The notes under the pieces were generated by a model. It was not told the DNA's origin, did not search any database, and saw only the letters and a list, made by a program, of their open reading frames with translations. This document shows, in pieces, positions 8,921-16,018 of a DNA stretch of 64,000 nt. Each line of letters starts with the position of its first letter. The stretch's first letter is position 1. A program made the translations under genes and the position numbers. Where the stretch lies: the NCBI RefSeq assembly GCF_020709055.1, contig NZ_JAJFCK010000002.1, positions 62,001 through 126,000 of the forward strand. The letters run 5' to 3'. Source of the stretch: Ruminococcus callidus. GTDB taxonomy: Bacteria > Bacillota > Clostridia > Oscillospirales > Ruminococcaceae.

Positions 8921-9079
8921 GAGCTTGTGTTCATAGGAAATATATGTGGATTTTCGAGCAATTTTTTTGCAGACAAGGCAAAAATTTGCAGGCATACTTT
9001 CGTATGGCAAGAATTTTTAACGCAGTATGCAACAAAATTTGCCGAAAAGACGTAGATAGACGCCTATGAACACGAGCTC
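8921..9079 (+). mobile_element. Palindromic MITE-like element, type A, copy 2 (159 bp)
   Basis: Same termini and core as the 5263 copy. Target repeat TTA at 8918-8920 and 9080-9082; the right one is the complement of the TAA stop codon of the GH25 gene. Confidence 0.85.
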
Positions 9080-9958
9080 TTAAACTTCCCAGAAATTATC
9101 CACGCTCACATAGCCGGTGACGTACTTGCCAGCCGGCTTTTTTTCGCAGAATTCCGCTCTCGTGGTGACCCGAAAGCGTCCCAGTCCGCACGGCACACCA
9201 TCATAAATATAGTATACCCCCTTGGGCAGATATGCTGCCGGCGTTGCCGATGTGTCATTGGCGAAGAGCTGGGTTTTCTCCTTATCAAGCTGCACCCGCT
9301 GCCCTGCTTTCCAGTCGTACCGCAGCTTTTCCGGCGCTGCGCCGTATCCGTTCAGCTTTTTTCCGGAAATGATTGCGGCGTAATCGGTGTAGCACTCGTT
9401 CAAATCCACATTTCCGCCAATGCCGTCCACGCTGCCGGTGCTGGAATACTGCCACATGCCGTGCTGTCCGGCATAGTCCGTTTGCTTCACGCCGTAGTGC
9501 GCCACCCAGACGGCATACCGTTTCCGCAGTTCCTCCGTCAGATAGTTCTCCAGATGAGACTTGCTGGAATAGATTCCGACGAAGTATCCCGCCTGTTCCA
9601 CCGTTTCCAGAAACGCCTGCGCAATTGCTGTACAGGCAGCCCTGCCCAGCGCCAGCGCACGCCGTTCCTCCAGATCGAAATAGACCGGAAATGCGAACGA
9701 TTTTCCACGCAGCACCCGCAGGCAGACGGCAGCCTCCTGCCGAGCCTCTTCCGGCGTGACCGCATAGGAATACCAGTATGCCCCTGCCGGAATGCCCGCC
9801 GAAGTGCAGCCGGCATAGTTGGCCTCAAACTGTACATCTTTCTGGGACAGTTCCCTGCCGTATCCTGCCCGAATCACCGCAAAGCCGATGCCGGCAGCTT
9901 TCACACGGCTCCACTGGATTTTCCCCTGATGCTCGCTGACATCAATTCCTCGTATCAT
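9080..9958 (-). CDS. GH25 lysozyme (phage-type endolysin)
   Basis: 292 aa, no signal peptide. Residues 1-195 are a GH25 muramidase: MIRGIDVSEHQG, FAVIRAGYG, GAYWYSYA, PVYFDLEE (catalytic acidic pair), GIYSSKSHLENYL, AVWVAHYG, MWQYSSTGSVDGIGGNVDLN. The last 90 residues look like a small SH3-like binding part. It cleaves the beta-1,4 bond of MurNAc-GlcNAc in peptidoglycan. Its start overlaps the region just after the holin stop (ribosome site AAAGGAGTAGGAG lies inside the holin end), so the two are co-translated as a lysis pair. The stop TAA coincides with the target triplet of the element at 8921-9079. Confidence 0.92.
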   Translation of the reverse strand: MIRGIDVSEHQGKIQWSRVKAAGIGFAVIRAGYGRELSQKDVQFEANYAGCTSAGIPAGAYWYSYAVTPEEARQEAAVCLRVLRGKSFAFPVYFDLEERRALALGRAACTAIAQAFLETVEQAGYFVGIYSSKSHLENYLTEELRKRYAVWVAHYGVKQTDYAGQHGMWQYSSTGSVDGIGGNVDLNECYTDYAAIISGKKLNGYGAAPEKLRYDWKAGQRVQLDKEKTQLFANDTSATPAAYLPKGVYYIYDGVPCGLGRFRVTTRAEFCEKKPAGKYVTGYVSVDNFWEV

Positions 9959-9961
9959 CTC

Positions 9962-10372
9962 CTACTCCTTTCCCCTGCGCTGCAGGATGTCGATGGCCTG
10001 CCTGAGAAGTTCCGGCATGGGCACCCCGAGAAGCCCCGCATTTTCCACAATGGACAGGAGCTCATTGCAGCTGAAAGCGATGCACACGCCGTCCCGCAGA
10101 TATGACGTGCCCATGGTGAGATCCAGCCGTACCGCAACCAGCACCAGCAGCAGCGTCACGCACTTTTTGACAAGCCCCCGCCAGCCGATTTTACTGGAGA
10201 GCCTGCCGCTCTCGGATTTGGGCGACTTTCCGCAGACCGCCGTCGCTGCCCCCGTAATATAGTCTATGCCCATAAAGAGCAAAAGGGTTCCCAGCGAGGC
10301 ATCCCATCCGCCAAACAGTCCGGCAAGACAGGCACCAGCCGTTCCCAGAAGCACGCAGATTCGTTCTTTCAT
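9962..10372 (-). CDS. Phage holin family protein
   Basis: 136 aa from ATG 10372, preceded by GAGGTGAGCGGA; upstream in-frame codons run through hairpins and lack a ribosome site. Three or so hydrophobic helices (VLLGTAGACLAGLFGG, LGTLLLFMGIDYITGAATAV, KCVTLLLVLVAVRL) with DYITG, typical of the holin_4/TcdE-like class, then a C-terminal ELLRQAIDILQRRGKE. It would form membrane lesions that release the GH25 enzyme encoded directly downstream. No other phage genes are nearby, so this is either a prophage remnant or a domesticated lysis/secretion pair. Confidence 0.88.
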   Translation of the reverse strand: MKERICVLLGTAGACLAGLFGGWDASLGTLLLFMGIDYITGAATAVCGKSPKSESGRLSSKIGWRGLVKKCVTLLLVLVAVRLDLTMGTSYLRDGVCIAFSCNELLSIVENAGLLGVPMPELLRQAIDILQRRGKE

Positions 10373-10430
10373 TCCGCTCACCTCATTTCTGAGAGAAGTT
10401 CTCTCATAAATAGGCGTTCCGGGGACAAAA

Positions 10431-10450
10431 GTTGTACGCCGGCGTACAAC
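10431..10450. repeat. Perfect 20-bp palindrome GTTGTACGCCGGCGTACAAC
   Basis: Self-complementary over its whole length, about 60 bp upstream of the holin start. A second inverted repeat, TGAGAGAAGTTCTCTCA (10390-10406), lies between it and the gene. Possible operator for a dimeric repressor of the holin/GH25 pair. Confidence 0.5.
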
Positions 10451-10568
10451 TATGAATGAGAATTTACACAATATCCGGAGAAAGTTTGGAATGCACTTAG
10501 ATTTTTCCTGTATTGGCACAAAAAATACCGCCCGCCGGAGGAATCCGGTAAGCGGTGCATGCGCAGAT

Positions 10569-10638
10569 TTGACAAGCTTTGATAAGTATGTTATACAAAG
10601 AAATAACCGCCCCACGCTGCAAACTTGGACGGTTATTC
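10569..10638 (+). promoter_or_regulatory. Promoter plus hairpin, degenerate copy of the toxin-like locus
   Basis: TTGACA (10569-10574), 17 bp, TATACA (10592-10597), then immediately a hairpin starting AAATAACCGCCC and ending GGACGGTTATT. The promoter matches that of the 11514 peptide gene at 23 of 28 positions and the hairpin matches its terminator, but no ORF lies between. It may make a very short RNA. Confidence 0.5.
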
Positions 10639-10687
10639 CAAATAACTATCTTATGGGATCCAGACCAAAATGGTCATTTATAAGCGT

Positions 10688-10846
10688 TCAGTCTGTTTCA
10701 ACTCTGCTTTTTTTCTTGTCTTTGTCTACTTGCTTTTTGAATTTTTGGAAAATCTTCTTCTGTTCCTCCGTTACTTCACCAACCAGATAAATAGAACCAT
10801 TGTGAATCCTGATATTCTTCATAATTTCTTTTGGTGGGAAAAGCAT
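10688..10846 (-). CDS. Small lysine-rich hypothetical protein (52 aa)
   Basis: ATG 10846 to TGA 10688. The protein starts MLFPPKEIMKNIRIHNGSIY, continues LVGEVTEEQKKIFQKFKKQV and ends in a Lys-rich tail. It is AT-rich and looks like a real small protein (balanced, polar, no low-complexity artefact), but only a weak AGGAA lies upstream. It lies 24 bp downstream of the next small ORF on the same strand, so the two may be co-transcribed. I do not recognise a family. Confidence 0.4.
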   Translation of the reverse strand: MLFPPKEIMKNIRIHNGSIYLVGEVTEEQKKIFQKFKKQVDKDKKKSRVETD

Positions 10847-10870
10847 TGCCACTTTGCGGTTCCTACTTTC

Positions 10871-11035
10871 TTATTGAATGCCAAATTCCTGCTTTATCTG
10901 TTGAATGACATCATCCGGCAATTCTCCATATTTTTCTTCTGCTTCTTTTAATTTTTCAGGATGCTCTTTCGCATAATGTTCCACAGCGTCGTCCTGTATC
11001 ATAAACAATTCTTCCTTTGGATTATGAACTAGCAT
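10871..11035 (-). CDS. Small acidic hypothetical protein (54 aa)
   Basis: ATG 11035, preceded by AAGGAGAGAG at 10 bp, to TAA 10871. It begins MLVHNPKEELFMIQDDAVEH and ends IKQEFGIQ; mostly helical with many Glu/Lys. The strong ribosome site supports translation. It is the first of a possible pair with 10688-10846 and lies 28 bp downstream of the CPCC gene. The region is much more AT-rich than its surroundings, suggesting acquired DNA. Function unknown. Confidence 0.55.
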   Translation of the reverse strand: MLVHNPKEELFMIQDDAVEHYAKEHPEKLKEAEEKYGELPDDVIQQIKQEFGIQ

Positions 11036-11063
11036 CTCGTTCTCTCTCCTTGTTTGAAATGCT

Positions 11064-11282
11064 TCATTTTACTTCTTTCCCGTTTTTAAATGCCTCAATC
11101 GCCTCTTGCAGCGACATTTCGTTAGCACCGCTTTTCAGCTTTGGGTTCGCCAGCTGCACAGGATCATTTTCCCAATTACACCCATCGCAAATATCGTACT
11201 CGGAAACAGTACGCTTTCCGCAACAAGGGCATTTCATTTCTTCCATATTCATAACTTTCTCAATCTGTTCTTCTGTACACAT
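11064..11282 (-). CDS. CPCC-type cysteine-rich protein, probably 5'-truncated by a frameshift
   Basis: 72 aa. Contains MKCPCCGKRTVSEYDICDGC and NWENDPVQ, the zinc-ribbon-like pattern of the Cys_rich_CPCC family, whose role is unknown; Cys pairs CPCC and CDGC probably bind Zn. The usual family features end near GANEMSLQEA. In the same frame, sense coding text continues upstream of the ATG (FYTVEDDARNADGGFDLY) and joins, after a one-base slip near 11333-11340, the fragment at 11324-11418. The ATG used here may thus be internal to a broken longer gene. Neighbouring small genes lie on the same strand. Confidence 0.6.
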   Translation of the reverse strand: MCTEEQIEKVMNMEEMKCPCCGKRTVSEYDICDGCNWENDPVQLANPKLKSGANEMSLQEAIEAFKNGKEVK

Positions 11283-11323
11283 ATAGAGATCAAATCCACC
11301 ATCTGCGTTACGTGCATCATCCT

Positions 11324-11418
11324 CTACCGTGTAAAACTTTCTTTCGTACTATAAATATCAACAACAGTTCCAACAACGCCGTTTTCTTTGATTTTTACAA
11401 TATCATATTCCGAAAATT
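11324..11418 (-). pseudogene. N-terminal fragment of a DUF4926-like protein, out of frame with the CPCC gene
   Basis: Reads FSEYDIVKIKENGVVGTVVD then IYSTKE before the frame is lost in GAAAGAAAG. Continuing in the neighbouring frame gives FYTVEDDARNADGGFDLY and then the CPCC protein. Such short YDIV..KEN..GTVVDIY proteins resemble DUF4926-type domains. There is no start codon: the 5' end runs straight into the promoter of the divergently placed toxin-like peptide, which looks like the cause of truncation. Confidence 0.5.
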
Positions 11419-11447
11419 TGACAAGCTTCGACAGATGTGTTATACTG
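11419..11447 (+). promoter_or_regulatory. Promoter of the toxin-like peptide
   Basis: TTGACA (11419-11424), 17-bp spacer, TATACT (11442-11447): full consensus. The spacer starts AGCTTCGACA and is similar to that of the 10569 promoter. Confidence 0.75.
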
Positions 11448-11513
11448 AAATTCTGAGGGCATGCCACAAACGGTAGGCGGTCGAATCCACGCTCCCGGAA
11501 GGGAGTGATTGCT

Positions 11514-11597
11514 ATGACACTCATCGAAGTACTTACTTTGCTCAGTCTCATCTGCCAGATCATTCGCATCATGCAGGATAGCAATAAACGGAAATAA
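11514..11597 (+). CDS. Type I toxin-like hydrophobic peptide (27 aa)
   Basis: ATG 11514, preceded by GGGAGTGATT at 6 bp, to TAA 11595-11597. The peptide starts MTLIEVLTLLSLICQIIRIM and ends QDSNKRK: one hydrophobic helix with a charged tail, like the TxpA/Fst/holin-like toxins of Firmicutes. A consensus promoter 67 bp upstream gives a long leader and the stop lies within the arm of a strong terminator hairpin. Type I toxins are silenced by an antisense RNA, which I would expect from the opposite strand over 11590-11690, but I see no clear promoter for it. Confidence 0.6.
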   Translation: MTLIEVLTLLSLICQIIRIMQDSNKRK

Positions 11598-11630
11598 CCG
11601 CCCCGACTGCTACACCCGGGCGGTTATTTC
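11591..11630 (+). terminator. Terminator hairpin of the toxin-like gene
   Basis: Arms GAAATAACCGCCC and GGGCGGTTATTTC around a loop of about 14 nt; symmetrical, so it could end transcripts from both strands. A degenerate copy is at 10600-10638. Confidence 0.7.
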
Positions 11631-11720
11631 ATAACACAACTAGGGGAGCAGACCGTCTACTGGTATGCCCTCTTCTCTTTTATTATATGCCATTTCCCCT
11701 GAAATGTCAAGTGGCTTTCG

Positions 11721-11749
11721 TTGACTTTTTTCCAAAAACATGTTACAAT
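11721..11749 (+). promoter_or_regulatory. Promoter of the flippase-like gene
   Basis: TTGACT (11721-11726), 17 bp, TACAAT (11744-11749), 29 bp before the start codon. Confidence 0.7.
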
Positions 11750-11778
11750 AGGAAAAAATCATCTTTCAAGGAGCTTCT

Positions 11779-12726
11779 ATGCGTTTTCTCAAAAAATATT
11801 ACAAGCTGATCGGCTCTGTCATCACGCTTCTGGCGCTGGTCTTTGTGGTGAAAAAACTTGTCACCATGGACGTGGACTGGTCGGCATTTGCCAACGGCAG
11901 AGCCATCGGCACCATTGGCATCTGCACGCTGATCCAAACCGGTGTCATTCTCTTCATGACGCTGCCGTGGCTGCTGTTCATCCGTATCCTCTCCGGCGCC
12001 AAAATCCCCATGCGGGATGCGCTGCCGGTGTACACCCGTTCTAATCTGATGAAATACGTGCCCGGAAATGTCTTTCAATACGTGGGGCGCAACCAGCTGG
12101 CAGCAGATCTCCAGATCAGCCATGTGGATGTCGCCTGCTCCACGCTGCTCGACATTGTATTCTGTCTGATTACGCCGTTTCTGCTGGCGCTGGTGCTCAT
12201 GCGAAAGGACATGCTCCAGCTCTTCCGGATGTACCAGCAGAATTTCCTGATCATCCTCGCAGCAGGGATTGCCGTGCTGATTCTGGCGTTTTTGCTGCTG
12301 CACTGGAAATTTCGGGAACCGCTGAAGCGCTATTTTGCCAAGTACCGCAAACTGCTCAGCCAAAAGGCCGTCCCGCAGATTCTGCTGGTATTCCTGCTCT
12401 ATGTGGCGCAAAATCTGATTTCCACCGCCATGTATGCCATTCCGGCGGTTCTGCTGTGCGACGTTCCGGCGGAACAGCTGGGACTGTTCCTGGGCACTTA
12501 CCTCTTCTCGTGGATCATCGGCTTCATCACCCCCGGCGCTCCCGGCGGCATCGGCATTCGGGAGGCGGTCATGACACTGATGTGCGGCAGCTTTCTGGGA
12601 ACGGAAACCATTGTCCTCTACGCTGTCATCATGCGCATCATCTCCACATTCGGCGATGTTCTCGCCTTTCTCATCGGGCTGCTGCTGGAGTGGCGGTTCC
12701 AGCATACGCAAAAAGCAACGTCATAA
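11779..12726 (+). CDS. Lysylphosphatidylglycerol synthase TM region/UPF0104 (YbhN-type) flippase-like membrane protein
   Basis: 315 aa with eight or so transmembrane helices. Family motifs are YVPGNVFQYVGRN (about residues 90-102) and ITPGAPGGIGIREA (about 252-265). It has the membrane domain of MprF-like proteins without the cytosolic synthase, so it probably moves a lipid or lipid-linked sugar across the inner membrane. The start follows AAGGAG. It ends 15 bp before the YwqG-like gene and is likely co-transcribed with it. Confidence 0.85.
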   Translation: MRFLKKYYKLIGSVITLLALVFVVKKLVTMDVDWSAFANGRAIGTIGICTLIQTGVILFMTLPWLLFIRILSGAKIPMRDALPVYTRSNLMKYVPGNVFQYVGRNQLAADLQISHVDVACSTLLDIVFCLITPFLLALVLMRKDMLQLFRMYQQNFLIILAAGIAVLILAFLLLHWKFREPLKRYFAKYRKLLSQKAVPQILLVFLLYVAQNLISTAMYAIPAVLLCDVPAEQLGLFLGTYLFSWIIGFITPGAPGGIGIREAVMTLMCGSFLGTETIVLYAVIMRIISTFGDVLAFLIGLLLEWRFQHTQKATS

Positions 12727-12741
12727 AGAAAGGAATCTAAC

Positions 12742-13596
12742 ATGAATCTATCTCAAGAAAAGCAATTGGAATTTTCCATTCAGGTCATCCATGAACTGCT
12801 TCAGGAACAACAGGAATATGTCCAGCTGGAACTAGACCTGTCCTACGCACCGTCGATCTTTGAGAGCAAGTTCGGCGGAACGGGCTATGTTCCCCATGAC
12901 GGCGCCATTCCTGTCAACGCCAAAAATCAGCAGCTGCGCCTGCTGGCACAGATCGCATGCGACGGTCTCACTCTGCAAAATTTCCCATCCAAAGGGCTGC
13001 TGCAATTCTGGATCTATGATGACGACCTGTGCGGCGCAGATTTCGATAATCCCACCGTTCAGAACGGCTTCCGCATCCTCTACTACGAGAACGTAGACAG
13101 AACTGTCACAGAGGCAGAGGTTTTGGAAAAGACACAGCCGTCCGAAGAAGAGGAAGCGTTTTTCCCTGTGGAAAAGGAAGTTGCCCTGAAACTGAAAAAA
13201 TCTATGGAATCGCTCTCCTTCTCAGATTATCGCTTCGACAAAAAGTTTGCCGAGAAGTTCAACCAGCTCTCTCCGGAAGAACCCATCGAAGAGCCATACG
13301 ACCTTGATATCAATATGTGGGATATCGAAGAACCGATCTGCAAGCAGTTCATTGAAGACAGCGGATGGGGACATAAGATCGGCGGATTCCCCGCCTTCAC
13401 GCAGAGCGACCCCAGAGACTGCATAGAAAATGCCGATCGCTTCGACACGCTGCTCCTCCAGATCGACAGCGGAACCATCGACGACAGCCACGAGATCATG
13501 TGGGGCGACAGCGGCATCTGCAACTTCTTCATCCACAGCGAAGCCCTCAGAAACTGCGATTTCAGCGAAGTGCTCTACAACTGGGACTGCTACTGA
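12742..13596 (+). CDS. YwqG family protein (DUF1963)
   Basis: 284 aa, soluble and strongly acidic. Features of DUF1963/YwqG: SIFESKFGGTGYVPHDG near residue 38, LRLLAQI, FPSKGLLQFWI(Y), YYENVD, HKIGGFPAFTQSDPR near 210, LLLQIDS, and IMWGDSGICNFFIH near 250. The biochemical role is unknown; related proteins sit near polymorphic toxin loci, though none is visible here. The ribosome site is AAAGGAATC. It follows the flippase-like gene and ends at a shared bidirectional terminator. Confidence 0.85.
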   Translation: MNLSQEKQLEFSIQVIHELLQEQQEYVQLELDLSYAPSIFESKFGGTGYVPHDGAIPVNAKNQQLRLLAQIACDGLTLQNFPSKGLLQFWIYDDDLCGADFDNPTVQNGFRILYYENVDRTVTEAEVLEKTQPSEEEEAFFPVEKEVALKLKKSMESLSFSDYRFDKKFAEKFNQLSPEEPIEEPYDLDINMWDIEEPICKQFIEDSGWGHKIGGFPAFTQSDPRDCIENADRFDTLLLQIDSGTIDDSHEIMWGDSGICNFFIHSEALRNCDFSEVLYNWDCY

Positions 13597-13602
13597 TTTC
13601 TG

Positions 13603-13645
13603 AAAAACCGCAGGCGCACCACTTCCGGCGCACCTGCGGTTTTTG
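13603..13645. terminator. Bidirectional terminator between the ywqG-like gene and radA
   Basis: Arms AAAACCGCAGGCGC and GCGCACCTGCGGTTTT with A-run before and T-run after; it serves both convergent genes. Confidence 0.8.
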
Positions 13646-13663
13646 TCTATCATACAATACGCT

Positions 13664-15064
13664 TTATTGCAGTTCCTCCGCTGCATCTCTGGCATCCTTT
13701 TCCAGTACCGCAAACGCCTGCCGCAGATTGCGCACACCGGCGATTCGAATCTGATAGGTACCGCCCTGCAATTCCCGCAGGCACTGCTGCGGCACGATGC
13801 ACCGGCGAAATCCCATGCGCTCTGCCTCCAGCACACGCCGGCGAATGTGGGAGATGCCACGCACCTCTCCGCCCAGTCCCACTTCTCCGAACGCCACCGT
13901 CTTCTCCGAGATAGGCTTGTCCACCAGGGAGGAGTACAGGCAAAGCGCCACCGCCAGATCTCCTGCCGGTTCGTCCAGCTTGAATCCGCCGACCACGTTC
14001 AGGTATACGTCCAGCGTCCCGAAAAACAGTCCCAGATGCTTTTCCAGCACAGCGATGAGAATTACCATACGGCTGTAATCGAAGCCCTGTGTCTGCCGGC
14101 GTGGCGCAGAGAATCCACTCTTGGTGGCGAGCACCTGAATTTCCGCCAAAATGGGGCGGGAGCCCTCCAGCATACACGTCACACAAGTTCCTGAAACGCC
14201 CTGCGGTCTGCCCTCCAGCAGCATGGCGGAGGGATTGGGCACTTCGTGGAGTCCGCTGTCCTGCATCTCAAATACGCCGATCTCGTTGGTAGAGCCGTAG
14301 CGGTTCTTCACCGCACGCAGCAGCCGGTAAGAGAGATTGCGTTCTCCCTCAAAATACAGCACCGTGTCCACAATGTGCTCCATGACTTTCGGGCCGGCAA
14401 TGGCGCCGTCCTTGTTCACATGGCTGACGATCCAGATGGGGATATCCAGCTGCTTTGCCGTGTGCATAAACAGATTGGTGCACTCCCGCACTTGGGTAAG
14501 GCTGCCGGGGCTGGAGGAGATGTCCTCCAGATGCATGGTCTGGATGGAGTCGATGATGACGATCTCCGGCTTGCTGGCTGCGATGGTGTCGCAGATGCTC
14601 TGGGCATCCGTCACCGTCAGCAGATAGAGCTGCGCCGTGTTCACGCCAAGGCGCTGCGCCCGCAGCTTGATCTGCTTGGCGGATTCCTCGCCGGATACAT
14701 AGAGCACTGTGTGCGCCTCACCGAAATACTGGCAGATCTGGAGCAGCAGCGTGCTCTTACCGATGCCGGGTTCTCCGCCCAGCAGGACGATCGACCCCCG
14801 CACCAGACCGCCGCCCAGCACCCGATCCAGCTCCCCCACACCGGTGTGATAGCGCACATCGGCGGAGGTGTCCACGTCCTGTAGCTCCTGAATCTTCTCG
14901 GACAAGTCCACCGGTTTCCGGCGGCCGTTTCCCACCGCCTGCGTGGGCAGCGGGACATCCTCTTCCAGGGTATTCCACGCCCCGCAGGAGGGGCACTTTC
15001 CGTTCCACTTGGCGCTCTCGTAACCGCATTCCGTACAGCGGTAGATGGTCTTTGGTTTTGCCAT
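13664..15064 (-). CDS. radA: DNA repair protein RadA
   Basis: 466 aa from ATG 15064 (AAAGGAG 8 bp before); the longer reading would have no ribosome site. N-terminal zinc finger C10-C13...C24-C27 (YRCTECGYE...GKCPSCGAW), RecA-like ATPase with Walker A GGEPGIGKST near residue 100, the RadA motif KNRYGS near 255, and a C-terminal Lon-like S5 domain with VGLGGEVRGISHI. RadA promotes branch migration in recombinational repair. A sigma-A-like promoter lies at 15098-15126. Confidence 0.96.
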   Translation of the reverse strand: MAKPKTIYRCTECGYESAKWNGKCPSCGAWNTLEEDVPLPTQAVGNGRRKPVDLSEKIQELQDVDTSADVRYHTGVGELDRVLGGGLVRGSIVLLGGEPGIGKSTLLLQICQYFGEAHTVLYVSGEESAKQIKLRAQRLGVNTAQLYLLTVTDAQSICDTIAASKPEIVIIDSIQTMHLEDISSSPGSLTQVRECTNLFMHTAKQLDIPIWIVSHVNKDGAIAGPKVMEHIVDTVLYFEGERNLSYRLLRAVKNRYGSTNEIGVFEMQDSGLHEVPNPSAMLLEGRPQGVSGTCVTCMLEGSRPILAEIQVLATKSGFSAPRRQTQGFDYSRMVILIAVLEKHLGLFFGTLDVYLNVVGGFKLDEPAGDLAVALCLYSSLVDKPISEKTVAFGEVGLGGEVRGISHIRRRVLEAERMGFRRCIVPQQCLRELQGGTYQIRIAGVRNLRQAFAVLEKDARDAAEELQ

Positions 15065-15097
15065 AGGGATTCTCCTTTGCCGTAATGGGATACTTCT

Positions 15098-15126
15098 ATT
15101 ATACCATAAACAGGCGGGCGTTTCAA
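15098..15126 (-). promoter_or_regulatory. Promoter of radA
   Basis: Minus strand TTGAAA (15126-15121), 17 bp, TATAAT (15103-15098). Confidence 0.7.
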
Positions 15127-15144
15127 GGTTCGGGCGAGTTTGCG

Positions 15145-15183
15145 AAAAAGCGCAGCCCCACGCTACAGGGCTGCGCATTTTTC
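15145..15183 (-). terminator. Terminator after the amidase gene
   Basis: GCGCAGCCC/GGGCTGCGC hairpin followed by T5 on the minus strand, starting right behind the amidase stop codon. Confidence 0.75.
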
Positions 15184-15913
15184 ACTTGGTTCCATTCAAA
15201 TACTGGTTCAATCCGGCGAACACCGTGAACGCCACCTGCTGCTGATACTCCTCCGTTTCCAGCAGTGCAGCCTCCTCCGGATTGGAGAGGAATCCGCACT
15301 CCACCATGACGGTAGGATTCTCGCTGAAATAGCACAGGTACAATTCCTTTCCGCACTGCTTGATCTCTCTGGTGTTCTCCGGCTGGAGCTGCGCCACAAA
15401 GGTGTCCTGCAAGGTCTGCGCCAGCGCACCGCTGCCCCTGACGTTATCCGAATAGAACATCTGTGCGCCGGAATACGCCGGATCGGTGAACTGGTTCTGA
15501 TGGATGGAGATACAGATGGCGTTGTCGTACCGGTTGAACAGTTCCAGCCGGTTGTCCATGTCCGAACTCTTCTGGCTGGCAATGCCCTCTATGCCGTCGT
15601 CGTGGATGCTGCGGTCTGTGTCCCGTGTCACCTCCACGGTGTAGCCCTCCATTTGCAGCAGATCCCGCAGGCACAGCAGAATATGCAGATTGATGCCCTT
15701 TTCCGGCACACCGTTGACGGAGGAACAGCCCCCGTCCATTCCGCCGTGTCCGGCATCCAGAATAATGATGGGCGGTTCTTCCTCCGGCATCGCCATGGTA
15801 GAAACCGCCTGACGAATGCGTGTGCCCCCAAAGTAAATTGCCGCAACGCTGACACCGCAGACCGTCAGCAAAACTGCCGTGCGTTTGGCAATGGATTTCC
15901 ACGTGCATTTCAT
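15182..15913 (-). CDS. N-acetylmuramoyl-L-alanine amidase (Amidase_3, CwlD-like)
   Basis: 243 aa. One N-terminal membrane anchor (AVLLTVCGVSVAAIYFGG), then an Amidase_3 domain with the zinc ligands in ILDAGHGGMDGG (His near residue 55), EKGINLHI (Glu), SIHQNQF (His near 138) and the catalytic Glu in VMVECGFLSNPEE. It removes stem peptides from peptidoglycan. Size and single anchor fit CwlD, which makes muramic lactam in spore cortex; the nearby yabP/yabQ genes support a sporulation setting, but a vegetative role is possible. It is followed by its own terminator. Confidence 0.88.
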   Translation of the reverse strand: MKCTWKSIAKRTAVLLTVCGVSVAAIYFGGTRIRQAVSTMAMPEEEPPIIILDAGHGGMDGGCSSVNGVPEKGINLHILLCLRDLLQMEGYTVEVTRDTDRSIHDDGIEGIASQKSSDMDNRLELFNRYDNAICISIHQNQFTDPAYSGAQMFYSDNVRGSGALAQTLQDTFVAQLQPENTREIKQCGKELYLCYFSENPTVMVECGFLSNPEEAALLETEEYQQQVAFTVFAGLNQYLNGTK

Positions 15914-15953
15914 AGTACACCCTCCCGTTTTTGGTATAGTCTATGCCGCACAG

Positions 15954-15990
15954 GAAAAAGATATGCCCTCCCGAAAATCGGGAGGGCATC
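15954..15990 (-). terminator. Terminator of the membrane-protein gene 16019-16537
   Basis: ATGCCCTCCCG/CGGGAGGGCAT hairpin followed on the minus strand by a T-rich tract. Confidence 0.8.
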
Positions 15991-16018
15991 CTCTTTCCGC
16001 CAGTCCGCACAAAGAACG

